Shown here: positions 24,049-32,374 of the stretch, piece after piece
Position numbering within the stretch: the stretch's first letter is position 1
Layout: every line of letters starts with the position of its first letter
DNA from: Promineifilum sp.
GTDB lineage: Bacteria > Chloroflexota > Anaerolineae > Promineifilales > Promineifilaceae
Direction: 5' to 3'
NCBI GenBank assembly: GCA_018058545.1
Contig: JAGOZU010000006.1
Location: forward strand, 1 to 64,000
Length of the DNA stretch: 64,000 nucleotides
Made by a program: the position numbers and the translations under genes
Notes under the pieces: generated by a model
Databases searched by the model: none
What the model was told of the DNA's origin: nothing
The model's input: the letters and a program-made list of their open reading frames with translations, nothing else

Positions 24049-24205
24049 ACTTGGGAAACTCATCTTGACAACCGGCCCAGGAAGCGGTCAAATCATAATG
24101 AATGGTTGGCCGGTCATGGGTCCGGGTTAGACGCCACCTCCTTCTGAACACAATCCCGCCTGCGGGCTTGCCGATCAAAAAATATCACACACAAGGAGTC
24201 TCATC

Positions 24206-24436
24206 ATGTCAGATACATGGCTCGCCACACTCATCACCGACACGCCGCAAGAAGGATTCGAACTCGCCATCACCCTCAGCCGTCGCGGGGTCAAATACAC
24301 CCAGCCGGACGTCGAGGTGCTGAAGAAGCTTCGGCCGGATTACGCCAACTCGGCCGATTCACTCACCGCGGCCTCGCAAGTGATCGCCATCAATTTCCAG
24401 ACCGTCGCCGCCGCCAATAATTACTGGCGCAAATAA
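24206..24436 (+). CDS. Hypothetical small protein, 76 residues
   Basis: MSDTWLATLITDTPQEGFEL begins a short soluble protein with two likely helices and an Asn/Ala-rich end (NNYWRK). AAGGAG lies 8 bases before the ATG, which supports translation. A strong hairpin follows the stop within 10 bases. No family was recognised; the size would allow a peptide precursor or small regulator, but no maturation genes are adjacent. Confidence 0.6.
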   Translation: MSDTWLATLITDTPQEGFELAITLSRRGVKYTQPDVEVLKKLRPDYANSADSLTAASQVIAINFQTVAAANNYWRK

Positions 24437-24443
24437 TCCCACC

Positions 24444-24540
24444 GCGTCCGGGCAGTTCGCTCATCGCGACACTGCCGGGGACGCCAAACAACAGGATCAG
24501 GCAGGCCGGCACACACTATAACTCGCCGGCCTGTCTGATC
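24444..24540 (+). other. Two strong hairpins between the 76-residue gene and emrE-like gene
   Basis: The first hairpin (24444-24484) pairs GCGTCC with GGACGC, then GGCAGT with ACTGCC and TCGC with GCGA around a TCATC loop. The second (24495-24540) has a 16-bp stem, closing on GATCAG and CTGATC, with one G-U wobble and a 14-base loop. The first could terminate the upstream gene, though it has no T run. The second sits 17 bases before the exporter ATG and could be an operator or a leader structure. Confidence 0.6.
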
Positions 24541-24557
24541 GGGACAGAACAGCCTCA

Positions 24558-24893
24558 ATGAGTTTGACCTGGATATACCTCGCCATCGCCATCGTATCCG
24601 AAGTGATCGCGACCTCGTGCCTGAAACTGAGCGACGGATTCACCAAACTGTGGCCGTCGGTCGTCGTGGTGGTCGGCTATGGGCTGGCCTTCTTCTTCCT
24701 CTCGCTGACCCTGCGCTCCATGTCGATCGGCGTCGCCTATGCCGTTTGGTCGGGGGTGGGCATCGTGCTGACGGCGCTCATCGCCTGGGTGGCCTTCGGG
24801 CAGAAGATCGACACGGCCGGGTTCGTGGGCATCGGGCTGATCATCGCCGGGGTGCTCGTCCTCAATCTGTTCTCCAAATCAGCGGCACATTAG
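24558..24893 (+). CDS. Small multidrug resistance (SMR) exporter, EmrE/Qac type
   Basis: A 111-residue protein with four membrane helices. The essential glutamate is E14 in [20 protein letters not shown], and the third and fourth helices have [20 protein letters not shown] and [16 protein letters not shown] and the general sequence follow the EmrE/QacC branch (lipophilic cations) and not the Gdx/SugE guanidinium branch, which has WTGIGAV. It works as an antiparallel homodimer driven by protons; a single gene is therefore enough. Confidence 0.9.
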   Translation: MSLTWIYLAIAIVSEVIATSCLKLSDGFTKLWPSVVVVVGYGLAFFFLSLTLRSMSIGVAYAVWSGVGIVLTALIAWVAFGQKIDTAGFVGIGLIIAGVLVLNLFSKSAAH

Positions 24894-24909
24894 GGCGAAG
24901 CCGGAAAAC

Positions 24910-25761
24910 TCAACTCTCCAGGTTTCCCGGCTCCATCTCCGGCGGCGGCTCCATCGGCTCCTCCGGCAGCCGCGCAAACGGCCGCTGCTGGATGATCGTC
25001 TGTTCCGGCAGGCACTGCACGAAGTTGAACCCGGGCATGGCGTCATGGTCGGGCTGGACTAACGCCTCAGTCGGCCAGGCGGTGAACCCGGCGAAGGTGC
25101 TGGCGACGGCGCAATAGAGAATGCCGTCGCGGAAGGTCTGGGTGGAGTTATGGAAATGGCCATAGAAAACGCCTCGCAGTCGATCGCGGGCGGGGAGCAG
25201 CGTCCGGTGCATCTCCTCGCCGTTGAGCATGAGCATGTTGGCGTCCATCCAGGGGGAATTGAGCCGCAGGGCCGGGTAGTGAACAAAGACGCACAGCGGC
25301 GGGCCGTCGGGGGTGGCCTCGCGCCGCAGCACCGCCAACTGTTGCGGGGAGAGCACCCCGTGGGGGTCGATCTCGTCCGGGCCGCGGCCATCCAGCACCA
25401 GAAACCGCTCGCCGCGCACCTCGAAGGTATAGGAGAGCGTGTCGGTCCCCGGCTGGCAATCGACCTTCGGCCCCATCGGCAGGTAGCGATGGATGTCGGC
25501 CGCGGTATCGTGATTGCCGGTGCAGTAGTAGATGGGGATTTCCAGCGCGGCGAACGTCTCAGCCGCCAGCCGGTAGGCGGCTTCCGTGGGGTGAGTGGTC
25601 ACATCGCCGGTATGGACGACGAAGTCCGGCCGCGTCGGCAGCCGGTTGATCATGTCGATCACGTGCCGCGCGTAGGGCAGCGGCCGATAGCCTTGCCGCC
25701 GGTAATCCTCCGTCGGCCCGAAGTGGGTGTCACTGAGGTGGACGAAGTACACCGGTTCCAT
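24910..25761 (-). CDS. Calcineurin-like metallophosphoesterase
   Basis: A 283-residue phosphoesterase with all metal-binding blocks: FVHLSDTHFG, VVHTGDVTTHP, CTGNHD, VHYPALR and FYGHFHNS. The layout is that of CpdA-like 3',5'-cyclic nucleotide phosphodiesterases and related Icc proteins, but the exact substrate is not deducible. A Pro/Glu-rich tail ends the protein. It starts just downstream of the terminator that closes the complex I operon, so it needs its own promoter or read-through. Confidence 0.87.
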   Translation of the reverse strand: MEPVYFVHLSDTHFGPTEDYRRQGYRPLPYARHVIDMINRLPTRPDFVVHTGDVTTHPTEAAYRLAAETFAALEIPIYYCTGNHDTAADIHRYLPMGPKVDCQPGTDTLSYTFEVRGERFLVLDGRGPDEIDPHGVLSPQQLAVLRREATPDGPPLCVFVHYPALRLNSPWMDANMLMLNGEEMHRTLLPARDRLRGVFYGHFHNSTQTFRDGILYCAVASTFAGFTAWPTEALVQPDHDAMPGFNFVQCLPEQTIIQQRPFARLPEEPMEPPPEMEPGNLES

Positions 25762-25777
25762 ATGTCAAATCGGGGAT

Positions 25778-25824
25778 AAAAAATACGGGATACGAGCGGA
25801 GGGATCTCCTGCACTCGTATCCCG
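25778..25824 (-). terminator. Rho-independent terminator of the nuo operon
   Basis: On the minus strand an 11-bp stem CGGGATACGAG/CTCGTATCCCG (25786-25796 with 25814-25824) encloses a smaller GGAG/CTCC hairpin and is followed by TATTTTTTATC. It lies 24 bases after the nuoM stop codon and marks the end of the operon. Confidence 0.88.
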
Positions 25825-25847
25825 CATAAACCAGTTTCGTTGCTTGA

Positions 25848-27362
25848 CTAGGGGGCCAGCGCCAGAACAGCCTGGTTGATATTGGCCACCAGTTCGCCGA
25901 CCGTGCTGTCAATCAGATGGAAATAGCCGGCGGGGGCGATACCGATCCAGAAGATGAAGACCAGAAAGGCGAGCATGACGCCCAGCTCGCGGCGGTTCAT
26001 CGCCTTCAAACTCTTGACCGTGTCGGTGTCCGCCGGACCCATGAAGATGCGCTGGAAGAACCACAAAAGGTAGACGGCGGCCAGGATAACGCCGGTGGTG
26101 GCGAAGGCGGTGTAGATCCACGGCCGCGGAGCCAGTGACTCAGCTCCGATCGACCCCAGCAGAATCGTAAACTCGCCCACGAAGCCGTTGAGACCCGGCA
26201 AACCCATGCTGGAAAAAACGATGATGAGAGACAAGGCGCTGAACAGCGGCATGACCTTCCAGACGCCGCCGTATTCGGCCATCTCGCGTGTGTGGGTGCG
26301 CTCATAGAGCAAACCGACCAGGAAGAACAGCGCGCCTGTGCTGATGCCGTGATTCACTCCCTGGAGGATAGCTCCCTGGATGCCGGCGTCGTTGAGGGCA
26401 AAAATGCCCAACGTCACGAAGCCGAGATGGCTGATACTGGAATAGGCCACCAGCTTCTTCATGTCCTTCTGGGCGAAGGAGACGATGGCCCCGTAGATGA
26501 TACCGATGATGGCCAGCACGGCGATGATGGGGGCGTATTTATAGGAGGCCTCGGGAAAGAGCGGCAGGTTGAATCGCATGAACCCGTAGGTGCCCATCTT
26601 CAGCAGCACGCCAGCCAGAATGATGGAACCGGCCGTGGGCGCTTCGGTGTGGGCGTCGGGCAACCACGAGTGGAACGGGAAAACCGGCACCTTGATGGCG
26701 AAGGCGACGAAGAAGGCGATAAACAACACGTTCTGGGCGTGGGCGAAGGCTTCGCGCCCGACGATCAGGTCGGGCAGGGAGAACGTCCCGTTGGTGATGC
26801 CCATGTAGAGCATGGCCACGAGCATCAACAGCGACCCGGCCATGGTGTAGAGGAAGAACTTGATCGAGGCATAGACCCGGCGGCTGCCGCCCCAGATACC
26901 GATGAGGAAATACATCGGCACCAGTGTGAACTCCCAAAACACGTAGAACAGGAACAGGTCCTGGGCCAGGAAGACGCCGAGCATACCCGTCTCCAGCAAC
27001 AGCATGAAGATGTAATATTGCTTGATCTGCGTCGTGATGGCCGACCACGACCCGATGACCGACACCAGAGAGATGAAGGTCGTCAGCATCACCATCAGAA
27101 TGCTGAGGCCGTCCACCGCCATGAAGTAGCTGATGCCCCACGAGGGGATCCAGTCGACGCGATCGACCATCTGCAGGGCGGGATTGGTCGCGTCGAACCG
27201 AAATATCACCAGCAGCGACACCACAAATGTCACCGCCGAGGTCGCAATGGCGACAAGCTTGATCGAATCATCGTTCGAGCCGTCGTCCGACTGTTTCATC
27301 AGCAATATCGCCAGAACACCCACCAGGGGAAGGAAGGTGAGAATCGTCAATATCCAGTTCAT
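25848..27362 (-). CDS. nuoM: NADH-quinone oxidoreductase subunit M
   Basis: A 504-residue antiporter-like proton channel subunit of complex I with about 14 membrane helices. The conserved glutamate segment LLLETGMLGVFLAQDLFLFY and lysine-bearing helices including AFAIKVPVFPFHSWLPDAHT and FAQKDMKKLVAYSSISHLG are present. It has the length expected of NuoM. GGGGAA precedes the ATG. It is the last gene of the operon; the next subunit, NuoN, is missing and a terminator follows. Confidence 0.96.
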   Translation of the reverse strand: MNWILTILTFLPLVGVLAILLMKQSDDGSNDDSIKLVAIATSAVTFVVSLLVIFRFDATNPALQMVDRVDWIPSWGISYFMAVDGLSILMVMLTTFISLVSVIGSWSAITTQIKQYYIFMLLLETGMLGVFLAQDLFLFYVFWEFTLVPMYFLIGIWGGSRRVYASIKFFLYTMAGSLLMLVAMLYMGITNGTFSLPDLIVGREAFAHAQNVLFIAFFVAFAIKVPVFPFHSWLPDAHTEAPTAGSIILAGVLLKMGTYGFMRFNLPLFPEASYKYAPIIAVLAIIGIIYGAIVSFAQKDMKKLVAYSSISHLGFVTLGIFALNDAGIQGAILQGVNHGISTGALFFLVGLLYERTHTREMAEYGGVWKVMPLFSALSLIIVFSSMGLPGLNGFVGEFTILLGSIGAESLAPRPWIYTAFATTGVILAAVYLLWFFQRIFMGPADTDTVKSLKAMNRRELGVMLAFLVFIFWIGIAPAGYFHLIDSTVGELVANINQAVLALAP

Positions 27363-27407
27363 AATTTCCCCAACCTTATTATTTCAGTGTTTATGAGACT
27401 CATATCC

Positions 27408-29621
27408 CTAATTCGCCGAGAACAGGAAAAAGACCAGCAAGCCAACCGCGCCGAGGAACACCGCCAGCGCGTAAGTGCGGGCATAGCCGGTCTGCGTTAG
27501 CCGCAGCGCGCCGGCCAGCCGCCGTGTCACCGCTCCCGCGCCGTTGACCAGACCATCGACCCCTTGCGAATCGAGGACATTGGCCGAGAAATCGGCGAAG
27601 GAGACAAACAGGTCGCGAATGAGCCGGTCATGGAGAAAGCCGGACCAGAATTCGCTGTCAAACTTGAACGCCAGCCAGGCGGCAAAACGATTGAAAAGCG
27701 GGACAACGCCCTTGCTGTAGAATGAGTTAAGCGGCAGGATATTCCACCACCAGATAGGCGTGCGAGACAGCCGGTCAGCCTCATCCCAGGTTTTTGGTCG
27801 CCCGCGATAGACGAACCAGGCCAACACCAGACCGCTGACGGCCAGCAGCATCGACACGCCGGCCACAACCGGCGAGACGACGACAGGCGTATGCGGCAGA
27901 TGGAGGGCGCCCTCCTCAGAGAGTTCAATCACCGGCAGGGAATGTTTTCCCCACTGCTCCAGCAAGAGCCAGAACCCCTGAGGATGCATTCCGTCGCGCT
28001 CGGCGGCCGCCGCCGACATATAAGGCACATTGAGCAACCCGCCCAGGATGGTCAACGCGGCCAGAACGACGAGCGGCCGGGTCATCAGCGGCGAGCTTTC
28101 TTCGGCGTGTTCGGCCGCAGCGTGGCGGGGCTTGCCGAAGAAGACCATGATGAGTTGGCGGCCGACATAGAAGGCCGTACCCAGCGCCGCCAGAGCCAGC
28201 ACGATGAAGATGGGCATCTGATGCGTCTGGGCATGGAGCAGGATCTCGTCCTTCGACCAGAAACCGGCCAGCGGGAAGATGCCTGCCAACGCCAGCGCGC
28301 CGATTAAGTAGACGATGTAGGTCGTGCGCATCTTGTGACGCAACCCGCCCATGTAACGCATATCCTGCGGGTCAAAGCCATCGTCATGGCCATGGTCGTC
28401 GTGGCCGTGGGCCAATGCATGATGGCCGTGTTCCATGCCGTGAATGACCGAGCCGGAGCCGAGGAACAGCAACGCCTTGAAGAAGGCGTGGGTGACCAGA
28501 TGGAACATGGCGGCCACGTAAGCGCCCATGCCCGCGGCCGCGACCATGAAGCCCAGCTGGCTGACGGTGGAATAGGCCAGCACCTTCTTGATGTCGTTCT
28601 GGCTGAAGGCGATCAATCCGGCGAAGAAAGCCGTCAGCGCGCCGGTCCAGGCCACGAGGTCGGGCGAGGAGATCAACCCAAGGATCAGTGCGCCGCTGTC
28701 CCGCACGATCTCGAAGAGCACATTGCTGCGCACAAGGAGATAAACGCCGGCGGTGACCATCGTTGCCGCGTGCATGAGGGCCGAGACCGGCGTCGGGCCG
28801 GCCATGGCGTCGGGCAGCCAGGTGTAGAGCGGAATCTGGGCCGACTTGCCGGCCGCGCCGAGCAACAGCAGGGCTGTGGCGGCCGTCAGCACCGTAGTGA
28901 TGGGCAGGCTGACACTGCCGAACTGGACCATGTGATTGGCCTTGTACAATTCGACCGCGTTGTCGAAGATGGGCTTATAGTCCAGCGTGCCGAACGCCCA
29001 GAACAGCAGGAACATCGCGATCAGCACGCCGAAGTCGCCGATGCGGTTCATGATCATCGCCTTGCGCCCCGCGGTGGCGTTGGCGGGCTTGCCCTCCTTG
29101 TCCACACGAGCAAACCAGAAGCCGATAAGCAAATAGGAGCAGAAGCCCACCCCCTCCCAACCAACGAACATCATCAGGTAGCTGCTGCCGCTCACCAGGA
29201 TGAGCATGAAGAAGATGAACAGGTTGAGGTAGGTGAAAAAGCGCGAGAAATCGGGATCGCCCTTCATGTAACCGATGGCGTAAATGTGAATGAGCGCGCC
29301 GATGCCGCTGACGACCAGCATCATCGTGACCGACAGCGTGTCGATCTGCATCATCCAGTCAACCCGGAAATTGGCCGAGGGAATGTCGATCCAGGTGAAA
29401 ATGGGCACGTACCAGGCTTCAAAGCCGTTGGTGGCCAGGCTGATGAAGAGTGTTATGGAGATGACAAGCGCGCCCACCGTCATGAGCGAGGCCAGCCAGC
29501 CGGTGAGACGCTCGCCGGATTCACGGTTGTTATCGACAAACATGCGGCCGAACAGACCGTTGAATACCAGCCCGGCCAACGGCAGAAATATAATCAATGG
29601 CGCCAGTGAAAATGTATTCAT
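27408..29621 (-). CDS. nuoL: NADH-quinone oxidoreductase subunit L
   Basis: A 737-residue antiporter-like subunit, the largest membrane arm protein, with the long lateral helix expected at the C-terminal end. KSAQIPLYTWLPDAMAGPTP and FSQNDIKKVLAYSTVSQLGF are diagnostic. A loop near residue 400 is rich in His and Asp (HGHHALAHGHDDHGHDDG), which is longer than in E. coli and could bind metal. GGGGAG precedes the ATG. It lies 45 bases before nuoM. Confidence 0.96.
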   Translation of the reverse strand: MNTFSLAPLIIFLPLAGLVFNGLFGRMFVDNNRESGERLTGWLASLMTVGALVISITLFISLATNGFEAWYVPIFTWIDIPSANFRVDWMMQIDTLSVTMMLVVSGIGALIHIYAIGYMKGDPDFSRFFTYLNLFIFFMLILVSGSSYLMMFVGWEGVGFCSYLLIGFWFARVDKEGKPANATAGRKAMIMNRIGDFGVLIAMFLLFWAFGTLDYKPIFDNAVELYKANHMVQFGSVSLPITTVLTAATALLLLGAAGKSAQIPLYTWLPDAMAGPTPVSALMHAATMVTAGVYLLVRSNVLFEIVRDSGALILGLISSPDLVAWTGALTAFFAGLIAFSQNDIKKVLAYSTVSQLGFMVAAAGMGAYVAAMFHLVTHAFFKALLFLGSGSVIHGMEHGHHALAHGHDDHGHDDGFDPQDMRYMGGLRHKMRTTYIVYLIGALALAGIFPLAGFWSKDEILLHAQTHQMPIFIVLALAALGTAFYVGRQLIMVFFGKPRHAAAEHAEESSPLMTRPLVVLAALTILGGLLNVPYMSAAAAERDGMHPQGFWLLLEQWGKHSLPVIELSEEGALHLPHTPVVVSPVVAGVSMLLAVSGLVLAWFVYRGRPKTWDEADRLSRTPIWWWNILPLNSFYSKGVVPLFNRFAAWLAFKFDSEFWSGFLHDRLIRDLFVSFADFSANVLDSQGVDGLVNGAGAVTRRLAGALRLTQTGYARTYALAVFLGAVGLLVFFLFSAN

Positions 29622-29683
29622 ACACGCTCCCCGAGTTTATGGGACGGGTCACTCATCATTTGCAATCCGTAACTCGTCACAGT

Positions 29684-29995
29684 TTACCCCTTGAGCAAAT
29701 TAATTTCATCGATATTGATGCTCTTCTTGCTGCGGAAGATGGCCACAATCAGCGCCAGGCCGACAGCGACTTCGGCCGCGGCGACGGTGATGACGAAGAA
29801 GACCAGCACCTGCCCGTCCAGATCGCCCAAATGGCGAGCGAAAGCGACAAAAAGCAGGTTGGCGCTGTTCAGCATCAATTCGATGGACATGAACAGGATG
29901 ATGGCATTGCGGCGCAAGAGCACCCCCAATACGCCGATGACGAAGAGAATACCGCTCAGGGCGATATACCAGTTGATATCAACCGCATTAGGCAT
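29684..29995 (-). CDS. nuoK: NADH-quinone oxidoreductase subunit K
   Basis: A 103-residue subunit with three membrane helices: [40 protein letters not shown] and [20 protein letters not shown]. The buried glutamates of helices 2 and 3 ([15 protein letters not shown]) that belong to the proton path are retained. It overlaps the end of nuoJ by eight bases. Confidence 0.96.
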   Translation of the reverse strand: MPNAVDINWYIALSGILFVIGVLGVLLRRNAIILFMSIELMLNSANLLFVAFARHLGDLDGQVLVFFVITVAAAEVAVGLALIVAIFRSKKSINIDEINLLKG

Positions 29996-30515
29996 GGTCG
30001 TTCCCTCGCTTTTTATCCTTGCCGAAGACGACGACGGCGATGATGGCCGCCAGAAGCAACACGCCGGTTACCTGGAACGGGAAGAGATAGGATTGAAACA
30101 GGGCGATGCCCAGCGCCTGGGGGCTGGCGTCGGCCGCCGGGCCAAGCACGGTGGCCCCGATGTTGCTCTGCATCAACAGGTAGCCGAATGCGCCGATGAG
30201 CACCAGGGCCAGGAACACGGCCGCATAGCGATGGTATTTCTCGCTGCCGCGCACTTCGTCGGCCGCGCCGCGCAGCCTGTCCGCCCCCAGCAACATGATC
30301 ACGAAAAGAAACAGGACGATGATCGCCCCCGCATAGACCGTGATCTGCACCATGGCGATGAACGGCGCATTGAGCACCAGATAGAAGACGGCCACCGTCA
30401 TGAAGTTTAGCACCAGGTACAGGGCGCTATGCACGGCGTTGCGGCTGAGCAACATGCCCGCCGCCGCGGCGACGGCGACGGCCGCCAGGATGATGAACAG
30501 TATCGGATGGATCAT
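29988..30515 (-). CDS. nuoJ: NADH-quinone oxidoreductase subunit J
   Basis: A 175-residue membrane subunit with five helices. [20 protein letters not shown] and [20 protein letters not shown] are the conserved NuoJ segments; the second contains the pi-bulge helix of the proton path. GAGGCGAC lies upstream of the ATG. The 82 bases before it carry imperfect repeats of GACGAATG. Confidence 0.95.
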   Translation of the reverse strand: MIHPILFIILAAVAVAAAAGMLLSRNAVHSALYLVLNFMTVAVFYLVLNAPFIAMVQITVYAGAIIVLFLFVIMLLGADRLRGAADEVRGSEKYHRYAAVFLALVLIGAFGYLLMQSNIGATVLGPAADASPQALGIALFQSYLFPFQVTGVLLLAAIIAVVVFGKDKKRGNDHA

Positions 30516-30597
30516 AAAGTCGCCTCAATGACGAATGGCGAATGACGAGTGATGAATGAAGGCTTGTTGTTCATGAATCGTCGTTCGTGTTTCGTGA

Positions 30598-31098
30598 TTA
30601 TTTCGGGTTTTCCATGTCCGGTATCGCGCGCGTATACGTGCCCGGCTTCGTTGTCTGGGGCGTCGGGACGCCGTTCACCGGAATATCCACCAGCAGCATA
30701 TCCTTGGTATAGAGCGCGCTGGCCCGATCATAGTAGCTCAGTTCGTATTCGTGCTCCAGGACGATGGCCTGGGTCGGGCAGGCATCTTCGCAATAGCCGC
30801 AGAAGATGCAGCGCAGCATATTGATCTCATAGACGCGAGCGTACCGTTCGCCAGGCGAATAGCGTTCCTCGTCGGTGTTCTCGGCCGCCTCGACGAAGAT
30901 GGCGTCGGACGGGCAGGCCGCGGCGCAAAGCGAGCAGCCGATGCAGCGCTCCATGCCGTTGTCATACCGTTTCAGCTCATGACGGCCCTTAAACCGGTCG
31001 CGAACCGGCCGCTTTACCTCCGGATACTGAATCGTGACCGGCGGTATGAAAAGATGCTTGAGCGTGGTTCCCATTCCTTTGAGAATCTCACCAATCAT
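30598..31098 (-). CDS. nuoI: NADH-quinone oxidoreductase subunit I (two 4Fe-4S clusters)
   Basis: A 166-residue ferredoxin-like subunit. It holds two CxxCxxCxxxCP motifs: RCIGCSLCAAACPSDAI (from C52) and RCIFCGYCEDACPTQAI, which bind clusters N6a and N6b on the path to quinone. A start 14 codons further upstream is possible, but MIGEILKGMGTTLKHLF has GAGGAGAA before it and matches the family's membrane-associated N-terminus. Confidence 0.95.
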   Translation of the reverse strand: MIGEILKGMGTTLKHLFIPPVTIQYPEVKRPVRDRFKGRHELKRYDNGMERCIGCSLCAAACPSDAIFVEAAENTDEERYSPGERYARVYEINMLRCIFCGYCEDACPTQAIVLEHEYELSYYDRASALYTKDMLLVDIPVNGVPTPQTTKPGTYTRAIPDMENPK

Positions 31099-31179
31099 GC
31101 TGTTCTCCTCATGAGAGGCCGGGCGCTTGTGCCGCCCCAACCTCTCTTAATGACTTCGTTGTCCAATGGCTCCCACGCC

Positions 31180-32283
31180 CTAACCGGTAAAGAACCGCTG
31201 CACCGAATCGATCAGCGGCTGCAGCGTCCCCTCTTCGGCCATCACGATGAGGACGGCCGTGATTATAAAGTTGAGCACGGCGATGGGCAGCAAAACCTTC
31301 CAGCCGAAGCTCATCAACTGATCGTAGCGGAAGCGCGGCAATGTGGCCCGAACCCAGACCATCAGGAACAGGCAGGCCACGATCTTGAGAAGTATATAGA
31401 TGAAACCCAGCCACGGCAGTTGATCGACGAACGGGCCGCGATAGCCTCCCAGGAAGAAGGTGGCGAAAATGGCGCTGAGCGAGATCATCTTCATGTACTC
31501 GGCCATGAAGAACATGCCGAAGCGCATGGCGCCGTACTCGACGTTGAAGCCGGCCGACAGCTCCTGCTCGGCCTCCAGCAGGTCGAACGGAGCGCGTTGC
31601 AACTCCGCCAGCGCGGCGATAAAGAAGACGATAGCCGCCAGCGGCTGGATCATGACAAACCAGACCGGCCGTTGCGCATCGACGATGACGCCCATATCCA
31701 TGCTGTTGGCCATCATGATCGGGATGAGGATGATGATGCCCAGCGCCAGCTCGTAGCTGATCATCTGGGCCGAGGCACGGATGCCGCCCATCACGGCGTA
31801 CTTGCTGTTCGAGGCCCAACCGGCCAGCACGACGCCATAGACGCCGATGGAGGTGATGGCCAGGATGAACAGCACGCCAACGTTGATGCCCGGCGCGATA
31901 GCGAAGTAGGGCAGAAACTTCCACGGGCCAAGCCTGAAAGCGGGCGCCCACGGAATGACGGCCAGGATCAGAATGGCGGGAATGACGGCCAGCATCGGAG
32001 CCAGGTTATAGATGACCCGATCGACCTTGACCGGCGTCGGATCTTCCTTGAAGAACAGCTTGACCGCGTCGGCCGCGGGCTGCATGAACCCGCCCAGGAA
32101 TCGCCGCTCGCCACCGCGCCAGGGGATGGGAATGTATCCCGCCCGGTTGGGGCCGATGCGCGCCTGCATCCGGCCCAGCACCTTGCGCTCAAAGAGCGTG
32201 GTATAGGCGAAGCCGGTGATGACGGCCAAACTGATGATGAAGCCGAGGATCAATGCGCGAATCGCTATCTCGATGGGAGCCAT
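31180..32283 (-). CDS. nuoH: NADH-quinone oxidoreductase subunit H
   Basis: A 367-residue membrane subunit with eight helices that forms the quinone chamber with NuoB and NuoD. ERKVLGRMQARIGPNRAGYI is the hallmark matrix-side loop, followed by DAVKLFFKEDPTPVKVDRVI. The charged loop EAEQELSAGFNVEYGAMRFG is also conserved. AAGAGGAA precedes the ATG. Confidence 0.96.
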   Translation of the reverse strand: MAPIEIAIRALILGFIISLAVITGFAYTTLFERKVLGRMQARIGPNRAGYIPIPWRGGERRFLGGFMQPAADAVKLFFKEDPTPVKVDRVIYNLAPMLAVIPAILILAVIPWAPAFRLGPWKFLPYFAIAPGINVGVLFILAITSIGVYGVVLAGWASNSKYAVMGGIRASAQMISYELALGIIILIPIMMANSMDMGVIVDAQRPVWFVMIQPLAAIVFFIAALAELQRAPFDLLEAEQELSAGFNVEYGAMRFGMFFMAEYMKMISLSAIFATFFLGGYRGPFVDQLPWLGFIYILLKIVACLFLMVWVRATLPRFRYDQLMSFGWKVLLPIAVLNFIITAVLIVMAEEGTLQPLIDSVQRFFTG

Positions 32284-32374
32284 AGGCTGTTCCTCTTAAA
32301 TAGTTATTCCACTACGGGCCGCCACCATTGACCCTGAAAATGGGCCGGGTGACTCCGTAGCTTGATTATGTCTG

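Noticed and set aside
24444-24540. Guanidine (mini-ykkC) riboswitch
   Set aside because: Two hairpins before an SMR gene suggest it, but the ACGR loops are missing and the transporter belongs to the EmrE/Qac branch.
30751-32331. Plus-strand open frames opposite the nuoH-nuoI, nuoL and nuoM genes
   Set aside because: They are His/Asp/Gln-rich antisense readings of membrane protein genes without start signals.
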